From the NCBI GenBank assembly GCA_028551475.1, contig CM052360.1:20184682-20248681 (forward strand): a DNA stretch of 64,000 bases. Reading direction: 5' to 3'. Below, piece by piece: positions 12,985 through 24,398 of the stretch (position 1 is its first letter; each line of letters opens with the position of its first letter). The translations under genes and the position numbers were made by a program. The stretch is from Casuarina equisetifolia. Taxonomy: Eukaryota; Streptophyta; Magnoliopsida; Fagales; Casuarinaceae. The notes beneath the pieces were generated by a model that was not told the origin of the DNA, ran no database searches, and saw only the letters and a program-made list of their open reading frames with translations.

Positions 12985-13420
12985 ATGTGTTTACATACGA
13001 ATTAAGATTACACCTCCCATAACTTACACAGTGATGGTAAAAATAAAATAAAAAAGGGTCACCAAAGTTGCCCAGCTCACATGCCTCACAGTTGTGGTTG
13101 GTTAGCAAAAAAATGGAAGCATTCTTCCAACGTAGGAGTGCAAAAGTGGTCATGTTCATGCATCCAGAATAGATAGGTGTTCTGTTAACCATAACTCATA
13201 CAAAAGAATTCTTTAAACAGAAATCACATGAATGCCTAGTTGTCTTTTGTTTTATGGGTCATTTCAGTGGCCCGTCTCACAGCATTACCTTTATTCGGAA
13301 GTAAGCCAAAACTTTAAAGAAGACTCTTCGTGATGTTAGAATACAAAATGAATCGATGTTAAAGCGTCTGGAACGTTTTTGTGTTAGTTGCTTAATGCGT
13401 CAGGAATTAATATTAACACG
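12985..13420 (+). repeat. Array 3' flank and start of next unit
   Basis: CCCATAACTTACACAGTGATGG, CATGTTCATGCATCCAGAAT, GGCCCGTCTCACAGCATTAC and TTAAAGCGTCTGGAACG follow copy A in this order. The same transition follows copy C (49560-49790), so one unit runs directly into the next, as expected in tandem duplication. Confidence 0.5.
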
Positions 13421-13421
13421 T

Positions 13422-13934
13422 CCGGTGGGAAGTGCTGAGATCAGCTTTCTTCGAAACCACAAGATGGTCAAAATGGAATGCTACAGTACAGCCGTTCTTG
13501 TCCTCAGTATTATTTGCTTCGAACGTCGACAGGCTACCGAATAGTTGCCAATATTGAATAGAAAGTGAAGGAAAGGTACCCAAGTTCTAGGATTTTTTCT
13601 TTTTTGATAAAAAGTCAAATTATATATTACCTGTAAAAAATTATTTTTTTGGTACTATGACTCTCGTAAGTTCTAGGGTTAAAAGCACCATTGCCCTGTG
13701 CCTGCTACATTATTGCCTTTCTTGGCTTCTTAATGTAGCAGCCACAGGGCAATGGTGCTTTTAACCCTAGAACTTAGGTACCTTCCCTTCACTTTCTATT
13801 CAATATTGGCAACTATTCGGTAGCCTGTCGACGTTCGAAGCAAAAATACTGAGGACAAGAACGGCTGTACTTTTGCATTCCATTTTGACCCTCTTGTGGT
13901 TTCGAAGAAAGCTGATCTCAGCACTTCCCACCGG
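13422..13934. repeat. Large, nearly perfect inverted repeat (hairpin) of array sequence
   Basis: The outer ends CCGGTGGGAAGTGC (13422) and GCACTTCCCACCGG (13921-13934) are exact reverse complements. Arms of about 200 bp pair inward to CTGCTACATTA / TAATGTAGCAG, leaving a loop of about 18 nt (13713-13730). By eye the arms differ at about seven places, so they are roughly 96-97% identical, closer than any two dispersed array copies. The right arm is in normal array orientation. The left arm carries a 76-bp insert. Confidence 0.85.
13582..13677 (-). mobile_element. 76-bp T-rich insertion with 10-bp target duplication in the left hairpin arm
   Basis: AAGTTCTAGG occurs at 13582-13591 and 13668-13677, flanking 76 bp that start with a T-rich run. 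The right arm lacks the insert, so it came after the inverted duplication. Poly(T) at one end plus a target duplication suggests a tiny retroposed LINE or SINE tail. Confidence 0.55.
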
Positions 13935-14080
13935 CCAAAGGATTGGTCGTAGAATAATATAAACTTTTGGAAACATGGAGACTTCAAGGCAAATCATTAA
14001 TTGTTGATGTCATCCGTGACAAATATTCACAAAGCTGATTTGTCTTTTTTGCTTGGAAGAACGACGTCAATTATATACCT
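13900..14080 (+). repeat. Promoter-like module, copy 3 (joined to hairpin right arm)
   Basis: Continues from the hairpin: GCTGATCTCAGCACTTCC, TATAAAC near 13959, GGAGACTTCAAGGC, a degenerate GTTGATGTCATCC and ACGACGTCAATTATATACC. It closely resembles copy 12 near 61060-61240. Confidence 0.55.
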
Positions 14081-14089
14081 AATTTGATA

Positions 14090-14550
14090 AAAGAATCACC
14101 AAAATACAAAACTCAAAAGCCATAGTCAAATATACCTCATTATCAAGAAGCAACCAATATAACCAGAGTACAAAAACAGTTCCAATAATTCAAACTGGAG
14201 GAAGCACAGTGAAAAAGAGGGAAAAAAAAACAGACAAGAAACCTGGCCTTTAAATAATGAGAATTATTCACCATCGAACCCTCAAAATACAGAACAAGAG
14301 CGTCACAAAGAATTGCCTAGTTAACCAAAAGTGAGTAAACAATTTAGCTAATATAGATTATAGTGAAACAATAGTTAATTACCTTAAGAAACTAGAGTCA
14401 AACGGGGAGTAGACATGATACAAGTAAAAGGTAATTACCATCAAATATGATATTTAGATATCATAAATGTGAATTCACGGGGTTACATGCACTTAAACCA
14501 ATCAAGTTGCACGTAATTAGTCATTTATGAAGTGTATAATTTTTATTTTT
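14090..14550 (+). repeat. Array block between first exon and gene body, second example
   Basis: AAGCAACCAATATAACCAG, TCAAACTGGAGGAAGCA, GAATTATTCACCATCG and AAGGTAATTACCATCAA match the block at 9470-9800 in order. No open frame is shared. Confidence 0.45.
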
Positions 14551-14559
14551 TTTTCACCT

Positions 14560-14960
14560 AGTGATATAGCGTCCTTCGCAGGCAAATACAGCTTAAGAAA
14601 GACCGGAAGAAAGCAACCTCGCACTCAACTAACAGTTTTGCCGTTTTGGCGCAAGTTGACCTCAATAGTCCCCGCAGCCCACGTCGCCGGTCTTATCACA
14701 ACATATATTTAGTACGACACAGACTTCATGCAGATCATCAACACTCCACGTCAATGGCGGAAAATTATCGTCCTCATCTGAGACAAATATTGGTATAACC
14801 GCCTGTTCTTTTCTTTTTTTCAAATGAAAGAAAAGAGAAAGAGTGTGTCCGTATAATCGTTCTTGCATAGATCTCAAGTTTAAGGTATAATTTTCCTCGT
14901 TCACCAACCGCCAGGGCCCATTTCTTTGTCCTTCTCGCTGTCTTTCTATACATAATATGT
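14560..14960 (+). repeat. Promoter-like module, copy 4
   Basis: Contains CAATAGTCCCCGCAGCCCA, a degraded TATA region (CATATATTTAG, about 14701), AGACTTCATGCAGATCATC, GTCAATGGCGGAAAATTATC, the donor-like CAAGTTTAAGGTATAATT (GT near 14885) and CGTTCACCAACCGCCAG. Confidence 0.55.
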
Positions 14961-15119
14961 TTATTCGAGTATACATGACCACTGGGTCTACCTTAATTTT
15001 GTAATGATTTTCTTTTATCAAAGTTTTGCTGGTTTGGAAAATGACAGAAAACTAACCTGCTACAATGTTACATTTACTTGCCATCTTATTACTAAGTACC
15101 AAGAAGCAGCATTAACGAT

Positions 15120-15335
15120 CCTAAAAATAATGGAGGATGCAGAATTTCGGATGAAGAATTACCAAAACACTAACCCCAAAATAAAAAATAACCCAGTGTT
15201 AAAGACCAACCAATAAAGCCAGTGCTACGACATGAGATTTCGACTTTTTGAGGCGTGCAACATTCCAATAGTCCCAATTTCGAGGAAGCAAAATGGTAAA
15301 GAGAGGGCCTCTGTATGGTTGAGTTCTCTGTATTG
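15120..15335 (+). repeat. Array block preceding gene copy B
   Basis: GATGCAGAATTTCGGATGAAG, AGCCAGTGCTACGACATGAG and TTCGAGGAAGCAAAATGG recur at 9490-9580 and 19610-19700. It runs straight into TTGAGTTCTCTGTAT, shared with the start of copy C exon 1. Confidence 0.45.
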
Positions 15336-15339
15336 CCTC

Positions 15340-17560
15340 ATGAAAAGCCAAAGTGGAAACCTTGATGGCCCCCACCGGTGTACATCGTAACAATTTTTCA
15401 TGACAGGGCCAAGCTTATTTTCACAGCCATGGCAAGCCGATTTTCTGAGATAGGGCCTAGGGAAAGCCGATTTTCAGGGCCGAGGCCGAGCCGATTTTCA
15501 GGGAGAAGCCAATGGCCGAAAAAATAACTTTGGCCCCATAAGCGTACGTACCCAATAGCGGGTTCCCTCCGCCCAACGATGAATTGGTTCTAAAACATAA
15601 GACAAGCACTGATGGCGCCACCCATGCCCCTCGCTCTGGGGAATAAGGAGTGTATGAGGAAAATCTAAAGAGCTGAAAGCAAACTGAATCAAACAGAAAG
15701 AGATGCATCATTCCACTCTATTAGTTTCTGTTTGCTTGTGAAGCATAGTGATGCTTGAGTATGGCTTTTGTCGAGCCACTTCTTACTTCCAAGTCCATTC
15801 ACACATATGAACATTCTTTAGTTTCTATCCTGGGATGACGAATGCTGAACTCTTTTTGGTGTGATGCTTGCTGTCTGTGTGTTATATTTCATTGTAATTT
15901 TTAATGTTCACTTTTTTGTACTTCCAATTTCTATCATGTCTTTTCTTCTTCTTTTTGATTGAGAGTGTTCTTCTTTTCCTTTTGTTTGTTCAGTTGCCTT
16001 TTTCATTTTAATCATATCTTGAATATGTGTTATTTCTCGCTTTATCTAAGTTAGGTATATTGCACGCAGACACTGGAATCTACACCATCTCACTGTCTTT
16101 GCTTCATCAGCATCGACAGATTATATAAATGATAAATTTAGTGACACCATGTCAGATAAGGAGTTCACAGAATCATGTTTGGCTAGAGTAGGTCTTAATT
16201 ACTTCATTGTTATGAACTTATAGTCAAAGACAAAGATGCAGGAACTTAAACTCTTTGCATTCTAGTATGATGTTTTTCGTTGTTTTTTTGAAGCCGGTGG
16301 TACTTGCAAAGTGTACTTTTTAATGCTCCATGAATTATATGTTTCGCATATTTCATAATAGTACTCTAAATTGTTTATCATACTCCCCATGTAAATACTA
16401 CATATGTGAGAATGAAAGAGGAAAAAAAAAAAAGCTTCTGTACTTCAATAAAACGTTGGACGAATGCATGACTCGTGTCAGTTTGTATAGATGCTCAAAC
16501 AGTCCATTTACCAGCTAAAGTAAGTAAATTACAACTGAATGGCAGGTTAGGCTATCATATGACAGCTGCTTGGCAGTCTTGCTGTTGCTGCATCCTTCCT
16601 CTTGCAAGTTTCTGTCAAGAATATGAACGTCCTTGTTTTGGAGTAGAAAAATTCTGAACTTCTAAATGCATTTTATATGACATTTTTTGGAATATAGCGC
16701 CATTAGTGGTGCAAAGTATCTCATCCTCGATGAATTGCGTCCTTCATAAGGTTTTCAATAAATTCAAAAATCAATAATGTCATTAGTCATTACGATACTA
16801 AGACTCTTAATTACTTCTTTAAACTATTATTGAAGCTTGAAAATAGATTGAGAATACCTTTATGTGGTTATTGTGCTTATAATGTTATTTCATGGGTTTA
16901 TTATGTTCTATTTATGTGAGCTATCTTTTCCGTGCTCAAGCCAAGGATGACATCTAGCAAGTTTTGTGCAAAACGTAATATGACTGATGTTCTTTAGAAG
17001 ATATAATTGGAGGCGTTGCTCAAGATAACACAAGATATAATTGTGCAAACATCTAAATTCATACACCAGAGTGTTGAACTTATAACATCTTAGTTTTAGT
17101 CAACATACACTCCTAACTAAACCAAGCACTTGTTGACTAAGATAATGCAAGTCATATGAATATTTTCACCTTAAGCAAATGCCTTCAATTGGTAAGCATA
17201 TTTGTATGTCAATATGATTATCTCTAAATGATTTTACTCCTTGAGCTACTAAGTTGTTAAGGCTATAAAATCATGCATCTCTTTTTTAAGTCAATATTGA
17301 GTACTTATATGAATGAGATAATACCATGCATGTAAGCAATTGTATGTCTCTTTCTATACCACTCTAAATTAGATGATAGGAAATATTTGTTAATTTCCAT
17401 ATGAGCTCTCCTTTCAAAAGTCAACATATTAGCGACATTTGAGATTTGGTTTATGTTTGCAGTTCATAGCACTTTTACTATACAATTAAATTGGGATTCC
17501 AATCCATAAGAATTCATTTTTCTTGAGGAAAATATTAAATAAACTTTATATAGACTTTTT
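15340..17560 (+). pseudogene. Unknown multi-exon gene, copy B (badly decayed)
   Basis: An ATG at 15340 occupies the same place as that of copy C, after GAGTTCTCTGTAT and CTCATGA. The first block has a short internal repeat with AGCCGATTTTCAGGG. The donor seen in A and C (GTAAGT) is gone, the place reading AATAAGG near 15650. The second block (about 16131-16198) still reads DKFSDTMSDKEFTES, clearly akin to copy A. The block with AAGGATGACATCTAGCAA follows at 16943. The last block near 17530 keeps GAAAATATTAAATAAAC and then decays. Function unknown. Confidence 0.4.
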
Positions 17561-17817
17561 TTTTAGCCATATAAAATTCAAAGGTAATTTTTCAGGTTTA
17601 GAAAATTGATATTATTATTTCATTGCGGGTTTCTAATCATATTTAAACATTAAGGTTTTTGGTTTCATAATAATGACTCTTTAATTTGGGTTTTATTTTG
17701 AGTTAGAGGATAGATTAACAATGTCTTTAGATGTGATGTTGGGTAAAATGGTTCACTAACATGATATATTTTGCACCTTTCAAAATGGTGTAAATGAAAA
17801 ATGTTGAACACTATTGG

Positions 17818-18302
17818 TAAACATTCATTGTACTGTGAAAAACACGCTTTAATCATTTGTGACGATCCTTCCAAACAAGCATAGGCTTATCACTAAATAT
17901 TTCTTCCATTATGAAGGCTAGCAGGTTGCAAAGCTTATCTAAGGGATATTTTTTATTTGCATTCACAACTTTTGGAAAGAGCCACTAAATCAAGTTCTCA
18001 TTTAGGTGAAGGAGGCATGAGTGCTTTATCCATAGTTGAGACCCAATTAGGAGATTTTTGGCTTATATTTCTACTAATGTAATTTTGATTATAGATGGAC
18101 AAATATTCTTGTTTGTCAATCTATTTAATGTTGGAATAAAACTTGCTATTAACGTGGGTCTTTCCGACTCTAGAATAGGATCTACAACTCCAACTAAAGC
18201 TATAACAAGTAGTTGACAAATTAAAATTGGAATTGGCACAATTTACAGATTTAGAACCCTTTGCACAATTCGCTTCTGATCTCGATAAAGCTACTCAGAA
18301 TA
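17818..18302 (+). pseudogene. atpA: Chloroplast atpA fragment in nuclear DNA (NUPT)
   Basis: Conceptual reading across this stretch gives pieces of plastid ATP synthase alpha in the right order: [69 protein letters not shown] and [14 protein letters not shown]. The choice of GEG and [14 protein letters not shown] fits the chloroplast subunit rather than mitochondrial atp1. Stops and frameshifts show it is not functional. It covers roughly the C-terminal third of the gene and sits inside the 3' block of gene copy B. Confidence 0.85.
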
Positions 18303-18530
18303 TTAAAGTGCTTACATACACATTTGGAGCACCACTCCCACAACTCATATAGTAATGGTAGAAGTCCTTTTAGACAGGAAACCAATCGTTACTCGCCCAA
18401 AAAGGGGCGCTGCAGGTGCCTGGCACGCGTCCAAAAATCAAAAGCACTCTTCCGGACATTGGAATATAAAAGGTAGTCATATTCATGCATCCGGAATGAA
18501 TGACAGCTCTGTTGTTTGTGTTAAGAAATA
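18303..18530 (+). repeat. Array 3' flank resuming after the plastid fragment
   Basis: AAAGTGCTTACATACACA, CACAACTCATATAGTAATGG and CATATTCATGCATCCGG match the 3' flank of copies A (12985 on) and C (49550 on). Part of the stretch also recurs near 21090-21145. Confidence 0.5.
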
Positions 18531-18880
18531 ATGTGGTTTGGAGCTAACACGTGGGTCAAGCTGAAGGGCTAGGAATCGTTTCTAAGTAATATGGTCTATG
18601 TGTTTTTTGTAGGGCATTCTACCACAGGGGGCATTAGTCACCTCTGAGCCGTATTTCTCAGAAAAAGATGACTGGATGGAGCTGCTATTTTGGGATCATG
18701 ATAAAGGCGCAGAGCATGGGAGATAGCTTGTATGTTTTGTGTGCAGAATATGCGTGCTCTGTAAGTTAAGTAATAATTAGTTTTCTTTAGCATTTAAGGA
18801 CTCTTATGCAAGGTACTTCTTATATTTGTTTCCAAGGTTTCATTTTCCTCCTTAGAAGTGTTTCCCGTAATATATTGTGT
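18531..18880. other. Unassigned stretch within the array
   Basis: I see no gene or clear match to other array units. A short GGCATTAGTCACCTCTGAG stretch is vaguely like module sequence but too weak to assign. Confidence 0.25.
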
Positions 18881-18889
18881 CTGAAATTC

Positions 18890-19260
18890 TAAGCTTGTAC
18901 GCCGACATGATCTTCCAAAAAGTGGTTTGCACGGATCAAGGTATTACCTAGCCGCCACTTTACTTTAGGAGAAAAAATATTAAGAAAGTCCACAATGCAG
19001 CCGTCAAATGAAAGCCCTGGCTTTCTGGTGGAAGCTGATCTCAACAACCGCCGAAGCCAAAGTGATGGGACTTTTTACAACATAATCTTTTTGTAGGATC
19101 CGTACCCCATGCAACATCATCAACGGCTGACGTCAAAAGCAACAAATTGCCTTCGTCATCAGGGATGTGGATTCGTAAAGCCGCGTTTGGCCTTTTTTGC
19201 ATGGGGAGAAAAAGGAGGAGATACGAGTGCGGGCGCATGGGATGCTGTCCTTTTATCTAA
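18890..19260 (+). repeat. Promoter-like module, copy 5
   Basis: Contains GGAAGCTGATCTCAACAAC, a degenerate TATA region (ACAACATAATC), CATGCAACATCATCAACGG, CTGACGTCAAAAGC and CTTCGTCATCAGGGATG. The GA-rich part and donor are replaced by other sequence after about 19240. Confidence 0.5.
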
Positions 19261-19559
19261 AATATATTTCTTTTTCCATTTTATTATGGCATGCATGGCT
19301 GGAGGCATTATCATGCAAACTCTAGAGAACAAAGGAGATTACAAGGCTAATGTTAATCCAAGAATGTTGTGGGAAAAGTAAGAAGATTTTTTATCTTCAT
19401 CCTATCGTCTTGAGACAGAAGAAAGAATTATTTAAAAAAAATAATGGATAATACTCAATAAATCATTGTTTTGTTTGCACCTTACTACTTTTAGGTTGGT
19501 GTATGTAACACGTCTCCTTCATAGGAGTTTTGCTACACTATTGCATTTACCAGCTATCT

Positions 19560-19900
19560 AAGCTTACTTTCAAGATCAAATTAGTGGACTAAACAATTTT
19601 ACGAACAGTTCAATGATGCAAAATTTAGACGAAAGGATAACCAAAACCGATCAATTTGCCACAAAATCAACAACCAGCCAATAAAAGTATATCAAGAAGA
19701 AGAAATTTCAACTCTTTGACAGGGAAATAGACACATAATTAAACTTTTGCTGAAACAAGAAGAAAATCGAGAAAAACCACAGCCTCACATATTGAAGATT
19801 ATTGAGTTTTGGACTACCAGAAGACATGGCCAGATTATCAGCGAGGCAAAGATATTCCTGCATACGGGGAAGGGAAATATTAACCAATAATGCAGATTTA
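19560..19900 (+). repeat. Array block between first exon and gene body, third example
   Basis: GATGCAAAATTTAGACGAAAG, ATAACCAAAACCGATCAA, CAACCAGCCAATAAAAG and a degenerate TTCAACTCTTTGACAGG follow the order seen at 9470 and 15120. No gene body with the MSDK block follows in recognisable form. Confidence 0.4.
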
Positions 19901-20310
19901 TGGAATTATAGAAATGGAAGCTTATACCTTGTCAGACGCGCACACTGAGCCCCAGCAGGACCGTAGAAGGTGTGCATGGCCTGCGGTAATACACTATCCG
20001 ACACCCTTTTCGCATTTCAATGGTGCATTTGAACTTTCTAAGGTTTCATATTTATTGTTCCAGCTCATTTGTCAAGCATATTTAATGAACTTTTTGGCAA
20101 GTTGATTTCATCCAGTTGAATATGATAAAACTGGACTTTTGGCAAGCGTGTTTCTCTTGGTTTGTTGAGTTCATTTACATGAGGTTTTCCCGTTGTCCCG
20201 TCTCCTATTTGTTTGCTGATTTTAAGTTGTTGTCTGCACGTGTTGTTATAGGAAGAGGATCCATTATGAGGACTGTTTGCAACATTGCATCAAGGCAACA
20301 AGGAGAAAAC

Positions 20311-20462
20311 TAAAAAAAATATTATTTTAAGTGAGATTTAGAGACTTTCAATTTCTATCTTTTTATAAATATAGTGACTTCTGTACTTTTCTAGTATGTT
20401 TTTGTGCTTTTATATTTCAATATGTATTAATATAATTTACATTTCTACTAAAAAAAAAAAAG
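20311..20462 (+). mobile_element. Short LINE 3' tail, plus strand
   Basis: About 150 bp, largely the LINE 3' UTR (TATAGTGACTTCTGTACTTT, then GTATTAATATAATTTAC) ending in poly(A). AGGAGAAA at 20301 and GAGGAGAAA at 20464 are a plausible short target duplication. Confidence 0.55.
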
Positions 20463-20639
20463 AGAGGAGAAATGTAAAGAAAGGCTAAAGGAGCAATTTG
20501 GTTTAGAACCTATTAGAACTTTTGTGCTTGAACGTTTAATAAGTAAAGATATTATGATGTTGTGTGGCTAAAGAGAACATTAACAAGCATTACACAGTTC
20601 ACAGTTGCAGTTCTTTTTTTATATATATTTTATTTTAAG

Positions 20640-21160
20640 TTTCTGACCTAATAAAATTTTTAAAAGTTTTATAATTTTCAAAGTATAGCATTTAAAGTTG
20701 AAACTGAAGAAAATATTCATAATTTCTATTGAGTTGAGAATTATATCTTTTCAAATTAAGTTTGTTTATTGTTCTTTTTTTAATGGTTTCTAAATATATT
20801 TGAAAAATAATGGTTTGGATCTCCTAAAAGTACCTCTTTAATCTTGGCTTTGCTTTGAATCAATGTAAAATAACAATGTCTTGCAAATATGTTGTGCAGT
20901 AAATTGAAAGGCTTAGTTAGAAGAACTCTACAAAATGCGATAGACCAATCACAAACATGATACCGTTCGAAGCAATTTTTACACCTTCCACATACCAAAA
21001 GGCATGTAGTGAAGAAAATTATGTACCTTTGGAATGCTGCGAAAGAAATGTTGATCTCAATAGCATTAAATCATTATCATTTCCACTAATATCGAAGTGC
21101 TTACACTTACACGATTTTGGAGTACCACTTCGATAACTTATACAAGGCTTGCAATATCTA
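20640..21160 (+). pseudogene. 3' remnant of another copy (D) of the unknown array gene
   Basis: CCTCTTTAATCTTGGCTTTG, AACAATGTCTTGCAA and GTGCTTACACTTACACGA parallel 17665-17740 and 18306-18340 near copy B, in the same order and spacing class, but without the plastid insert. No readable frame remains. Confidence 0.35.
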
Positions 21161-21930
21161 ACTAGCACTGTTTAGGATCATAATTTTTATATTGATGCTA
21201 GACTGAAGGAGGTAATGGTGACCCAAAAGACTAGAGTCTAGTCCTCCACCAATGCTAAACTCATTGAGTCTTTGGTACTAGATTTTGATTGTGATAAGTC
21301 ATTGTCATATTTCACAAGTGGTATTCATGACTCTAATCTAAATTAGTCTCCAACATCTTCTATTAGATGAGGAACTAAGATATGGAGTTGAATGTGTTTG
21401 ATCATTTCTTAAGGACTCTTTTTTTTCTCTCCTTTTTATTCAGGGCATGTAATGTTAGATTTGGGTTAAGTATATAACTTGTCCTATTTATCCTAATAAG
21501 GTATGGTAGTTAATACCAGCATTTATTAATACAATATATTACAGTAAAAAAAAAGAAAAGAGTCGCATCTACTTTTCTGGTCATAAAGAAGAATAGTGGT
21601 GGCCTGTCCCAAAAAAGTAAGCAAACATTTGGGAGGGAACTCATCATGACGCTGGAATATTGTTGTGAAATATGAGAGAACTGGATGAGAGGATAATAAA
21701 ACCGACGATGATTAAGCGTATATATATGTATAGGCTTAGTCTTACGTGAACATACGTGTCAACTAACAAGAATAATAATAACATCGCGTGTAATATCGGA
21801 GAGAATAAGTACATCATCAATCAACATCTACATAAACCTTGTAAAATCTGATTATTGTCAATTAATAAGTACAAAAATAAATCAATATTAATATCTCCCG
21901 AATAAATGTGCATTTAGTTGTTTTTCGAGT
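21161..21930. other. Unassigned DNA
   Basis: No gene seen. It contains a short A-rich tract near 21546 and a fragment GGTGGCCTGTCCCAAAAAAG near 21598 that resembles the start of the promoter-like module. Confidence 0.3.
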
Positions 21931-21939
21931 TCTTAGACA

Positions 21940-22510
21940 GGATACGAGCAGTGGAAGCTTGTGCTTCGTTTTTGGCATCTGGAGTCTCAACTCCGTAGCA
22001 GAAAACTCCAGAACAGTTCTGGTATTATATGCCTACAAAATTCTAGAATTAATTGTCGCGGTATGATCATATAAAGAAGTGGCATAACTTGTGCATGCAC
22101 AGTTGTATTATCTACTGACTTATTCCCTATTAAAGGAAAAAAAAATTAAGAACGGCCATAGTAATGCAGCAGTCAAATGACAGCTCTTGCTTTTTCGTGG
22201 AAGCTGATTCAACAGTCGACGCAGCCCAAGTGATCGGTCTTAGTGCAATATAACCATGCCGTAAGAGCGAGATCATGCAAAATCATCAACAGTTGACGTG
22301 GAAAAGGTTAGATTATTTTCGTCATCTGGATGTTAATTTCCGAAGCATTGTTTTTCTTTTCCTTTTTTTGTTGGACAATAAATAAAAAGGAAGAGAGAGT
22401 GTGCGCACGACATCTAGTCTGTCGTTTTCATTCTCATCAACCTGCATCAGCCCAGTTTCCGCTCTATATCCTACTGTCCTTTTGTTTTTTATATGTTTCT
22501 TTTGCATGTT
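21940..22510 (+). repeat. Promoter-like module, copy 6, cut by a LINE
   Basis: Contains GCTTGTGCTTCGTTTTTGGC, CTCAACTCCGTAGCAG, GGTCTTAGTGCAATATAAC, CAACAGTTGACGTGG and GTGTGCGCACGACATC. It runs to TGCATGTTGCTATTATC and is then interrupted by poly(T) of the next element. Confidence 0.55.
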
Positions 22511-23250
22511 GCTATTATCTTTTTTTTTTTATGAAAATGTAAATGTGTATTAATAAGAAATAATGTACAAAAGCATAGGGCATACCCAAAATTACAATAA
22601 TTACAAAAATATAGAGGGAGGAAGCCTCCAAATCTTACTCAAAATAACATTTCCTTGTAAGGATTTAATATTTTTAAACGAAGAAGCCCTCCCTCGTACA
22701 ATTTTCCTTAGTTTAGTTAGCATGAGTGAAATGTCTACTATTTTGCTTTGAAATTGTCTTTTATTACATTTTGTCCATATACAATAAATGCAAGCTAAAA
22801 AAAAATAATTTAAGAAGTTTGGCAACTAAATCATTTTCTTTAGTTACTCTGATTATCCATTGCAATTCTTCATTTCATCCTCCAATATCACGTCTAATTT
22901 CATTTGGAACAAGGATAGTTTTCCAAACCCTCATTGTCCATGGACATTTAAAAAAAGATGATTCTTGTTTTCAACATAAAATTGACAAAAATTACAATAT
23001 AAGTTAATTAAATGAAGTCATCGTACCACTCATTATGCTGTAGAAAGTCGATTTTAACGCACTAGCCATCCAATGAAATTATGTTTGTTGATGCCATCAA
23101 CCCAAATGAGATTATAACAATCCACTTTTTCATTTACTGGTCGAAGGTGCTGATAAATTTCTTTGCAGCAATATGTAGATTGATTAAGAATCAAGGTAAG
23201 TGCAAGTCTTAATTTAGGAAGACCTCTCCACAAATGTTCATGCCCCCAAG
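22511..23250 (-). mobile_element. 5'-truncated L1-type LINE, minus strand
   Basis: Starts on the plus strand with poly(T), the complement of a poly(A) tail, then the reverse of the 3' UTR. On the minus strand 22825-22601 is open for 74 codons (CIYCIWTKCNKRQFQSK and KIVRGRASS), which fits the C-terminal tail of plant L1 ORF2 proteins. It is the best-kept frame of this LINE family here. The other end is not sharply defined. Confidence 0.7.
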
Positions 23251-24320
23251 GTAGAACTAGTATTTACGGTCTTAATGTGCCACCTTAAACCCTCCGGCTC
23301 CAACGTTTCCTGAAAGTCTTGGTACTTTTTCAAAGACTCATACTCCAACGCTCAATCGTAATGCTTTTATTTCTTATATTACCTTTTTCTTTCTCCTGAA
23401 GCCTTATTAATTGGTTGAAACTTCAATACCCTTATTCCCATTAAATTTAGACCGTTCAAAACGTTTGATCCGAGAAAAAAGGGGCAGCAAGAAAAGAAAT
23501 TTCGGAAAAAAGTAGAGACCATTTTTCCGTAAAGGTCTCTCTTTTGGTCAAAACTCATTTGAACAGTTTTCACTTTGCAAAACGCATTGATTCCTGAGGC
23601 TAATTCACAATATTTGAAACTCACCATCTTGATCGCATGAGGGCTGAAGTTTAACTTTTCCACAGTCGTCCCTCACAATTTACAAAGCGAAATGAAATTT
23701 ATTATTCATTTAAGCACACACAACTTGCGAAATCAACCCATCTCATTTTAAAATGCACGGATTGCAGAATTCAATCTTCTAATTGTATGCTGCACATCCA
23801 ACAAATTGTTATACAAAATAGTCCACATTATTTGTCATAATTAAGTGCCAACGTTGGCTTGGAGGAGACTAATATTCTATGATAGAAGAAAATATGTGTT
23901 CTTAATACAGCCACATTTTTCTTTTTTGCATAAATCTTGATTAAGTTTTCATACTTTTTTGGGCGCGTAATTCTTTTCTATAAACTATTTGTATACGTTT
24001 CTAAGGACTTCAAAGTCTTTTGATAAACTTCACTTTTGTCATCCCTAAAGTTTGCAGTTTACTCGATATAGGGTAGCTAACATTCCCATGTAAAGCACTT
24101 AAAGGTTTGTCTATCCAATTTTATGTATGAAATATTTGTACGTGCTTTGATGGTTGAGTGAATACAAAGTATAAAAAGTCCACTTTCGGCTTCATCTCCG
24201 TTTTCTCCCTTCGATCTTTTGTGCTTTTGCTTCTCCCATCTTCCTCTATATTTCTCCATCTCGTTTGTGACACCTCTTTTTGGGCATATTTTTACATGTC
24301 AAAGGACATACGAACTTGAT
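23251..24320. other. Unassigned DNA
   Basis: No gene supported. A minus-strand open frame at 23379-23663 has no recognisable family. The short-range inverted complementarity (GAGACCATTTTTCCG, then GTAAAGGTCTC) near 23515-23550 could be a small hairpin. Possible old LTR debris. Confidence 0.3.
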
Positions 24321-24398
24321 GGAATACCGGATTGCAGTAGTAATTTTCACTTAGAACAGTTGTGTGCAATGAATAGGTTAAATGCGGTGGTCGGTCAC

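Noticed and set aside
13796-13997. Minus-strand open frames across promoter-like modules (also 7642-7848, 14662-15021, 19041-19238, 59790-60026)
   Set aside because: They are mostly 60-120 codons, shift frame between copies, and run against the splice-donor and TATA-like signals on the plus strand.
17818-18302. Mitochondrial atp1 origin of the ATP synthase alpha fragment
   Set aside because: The wording [15 protein letters not shown] and [14 protein letters not shown] fits the chloroplast subunit; mitochondrial atp1 differs at these places.
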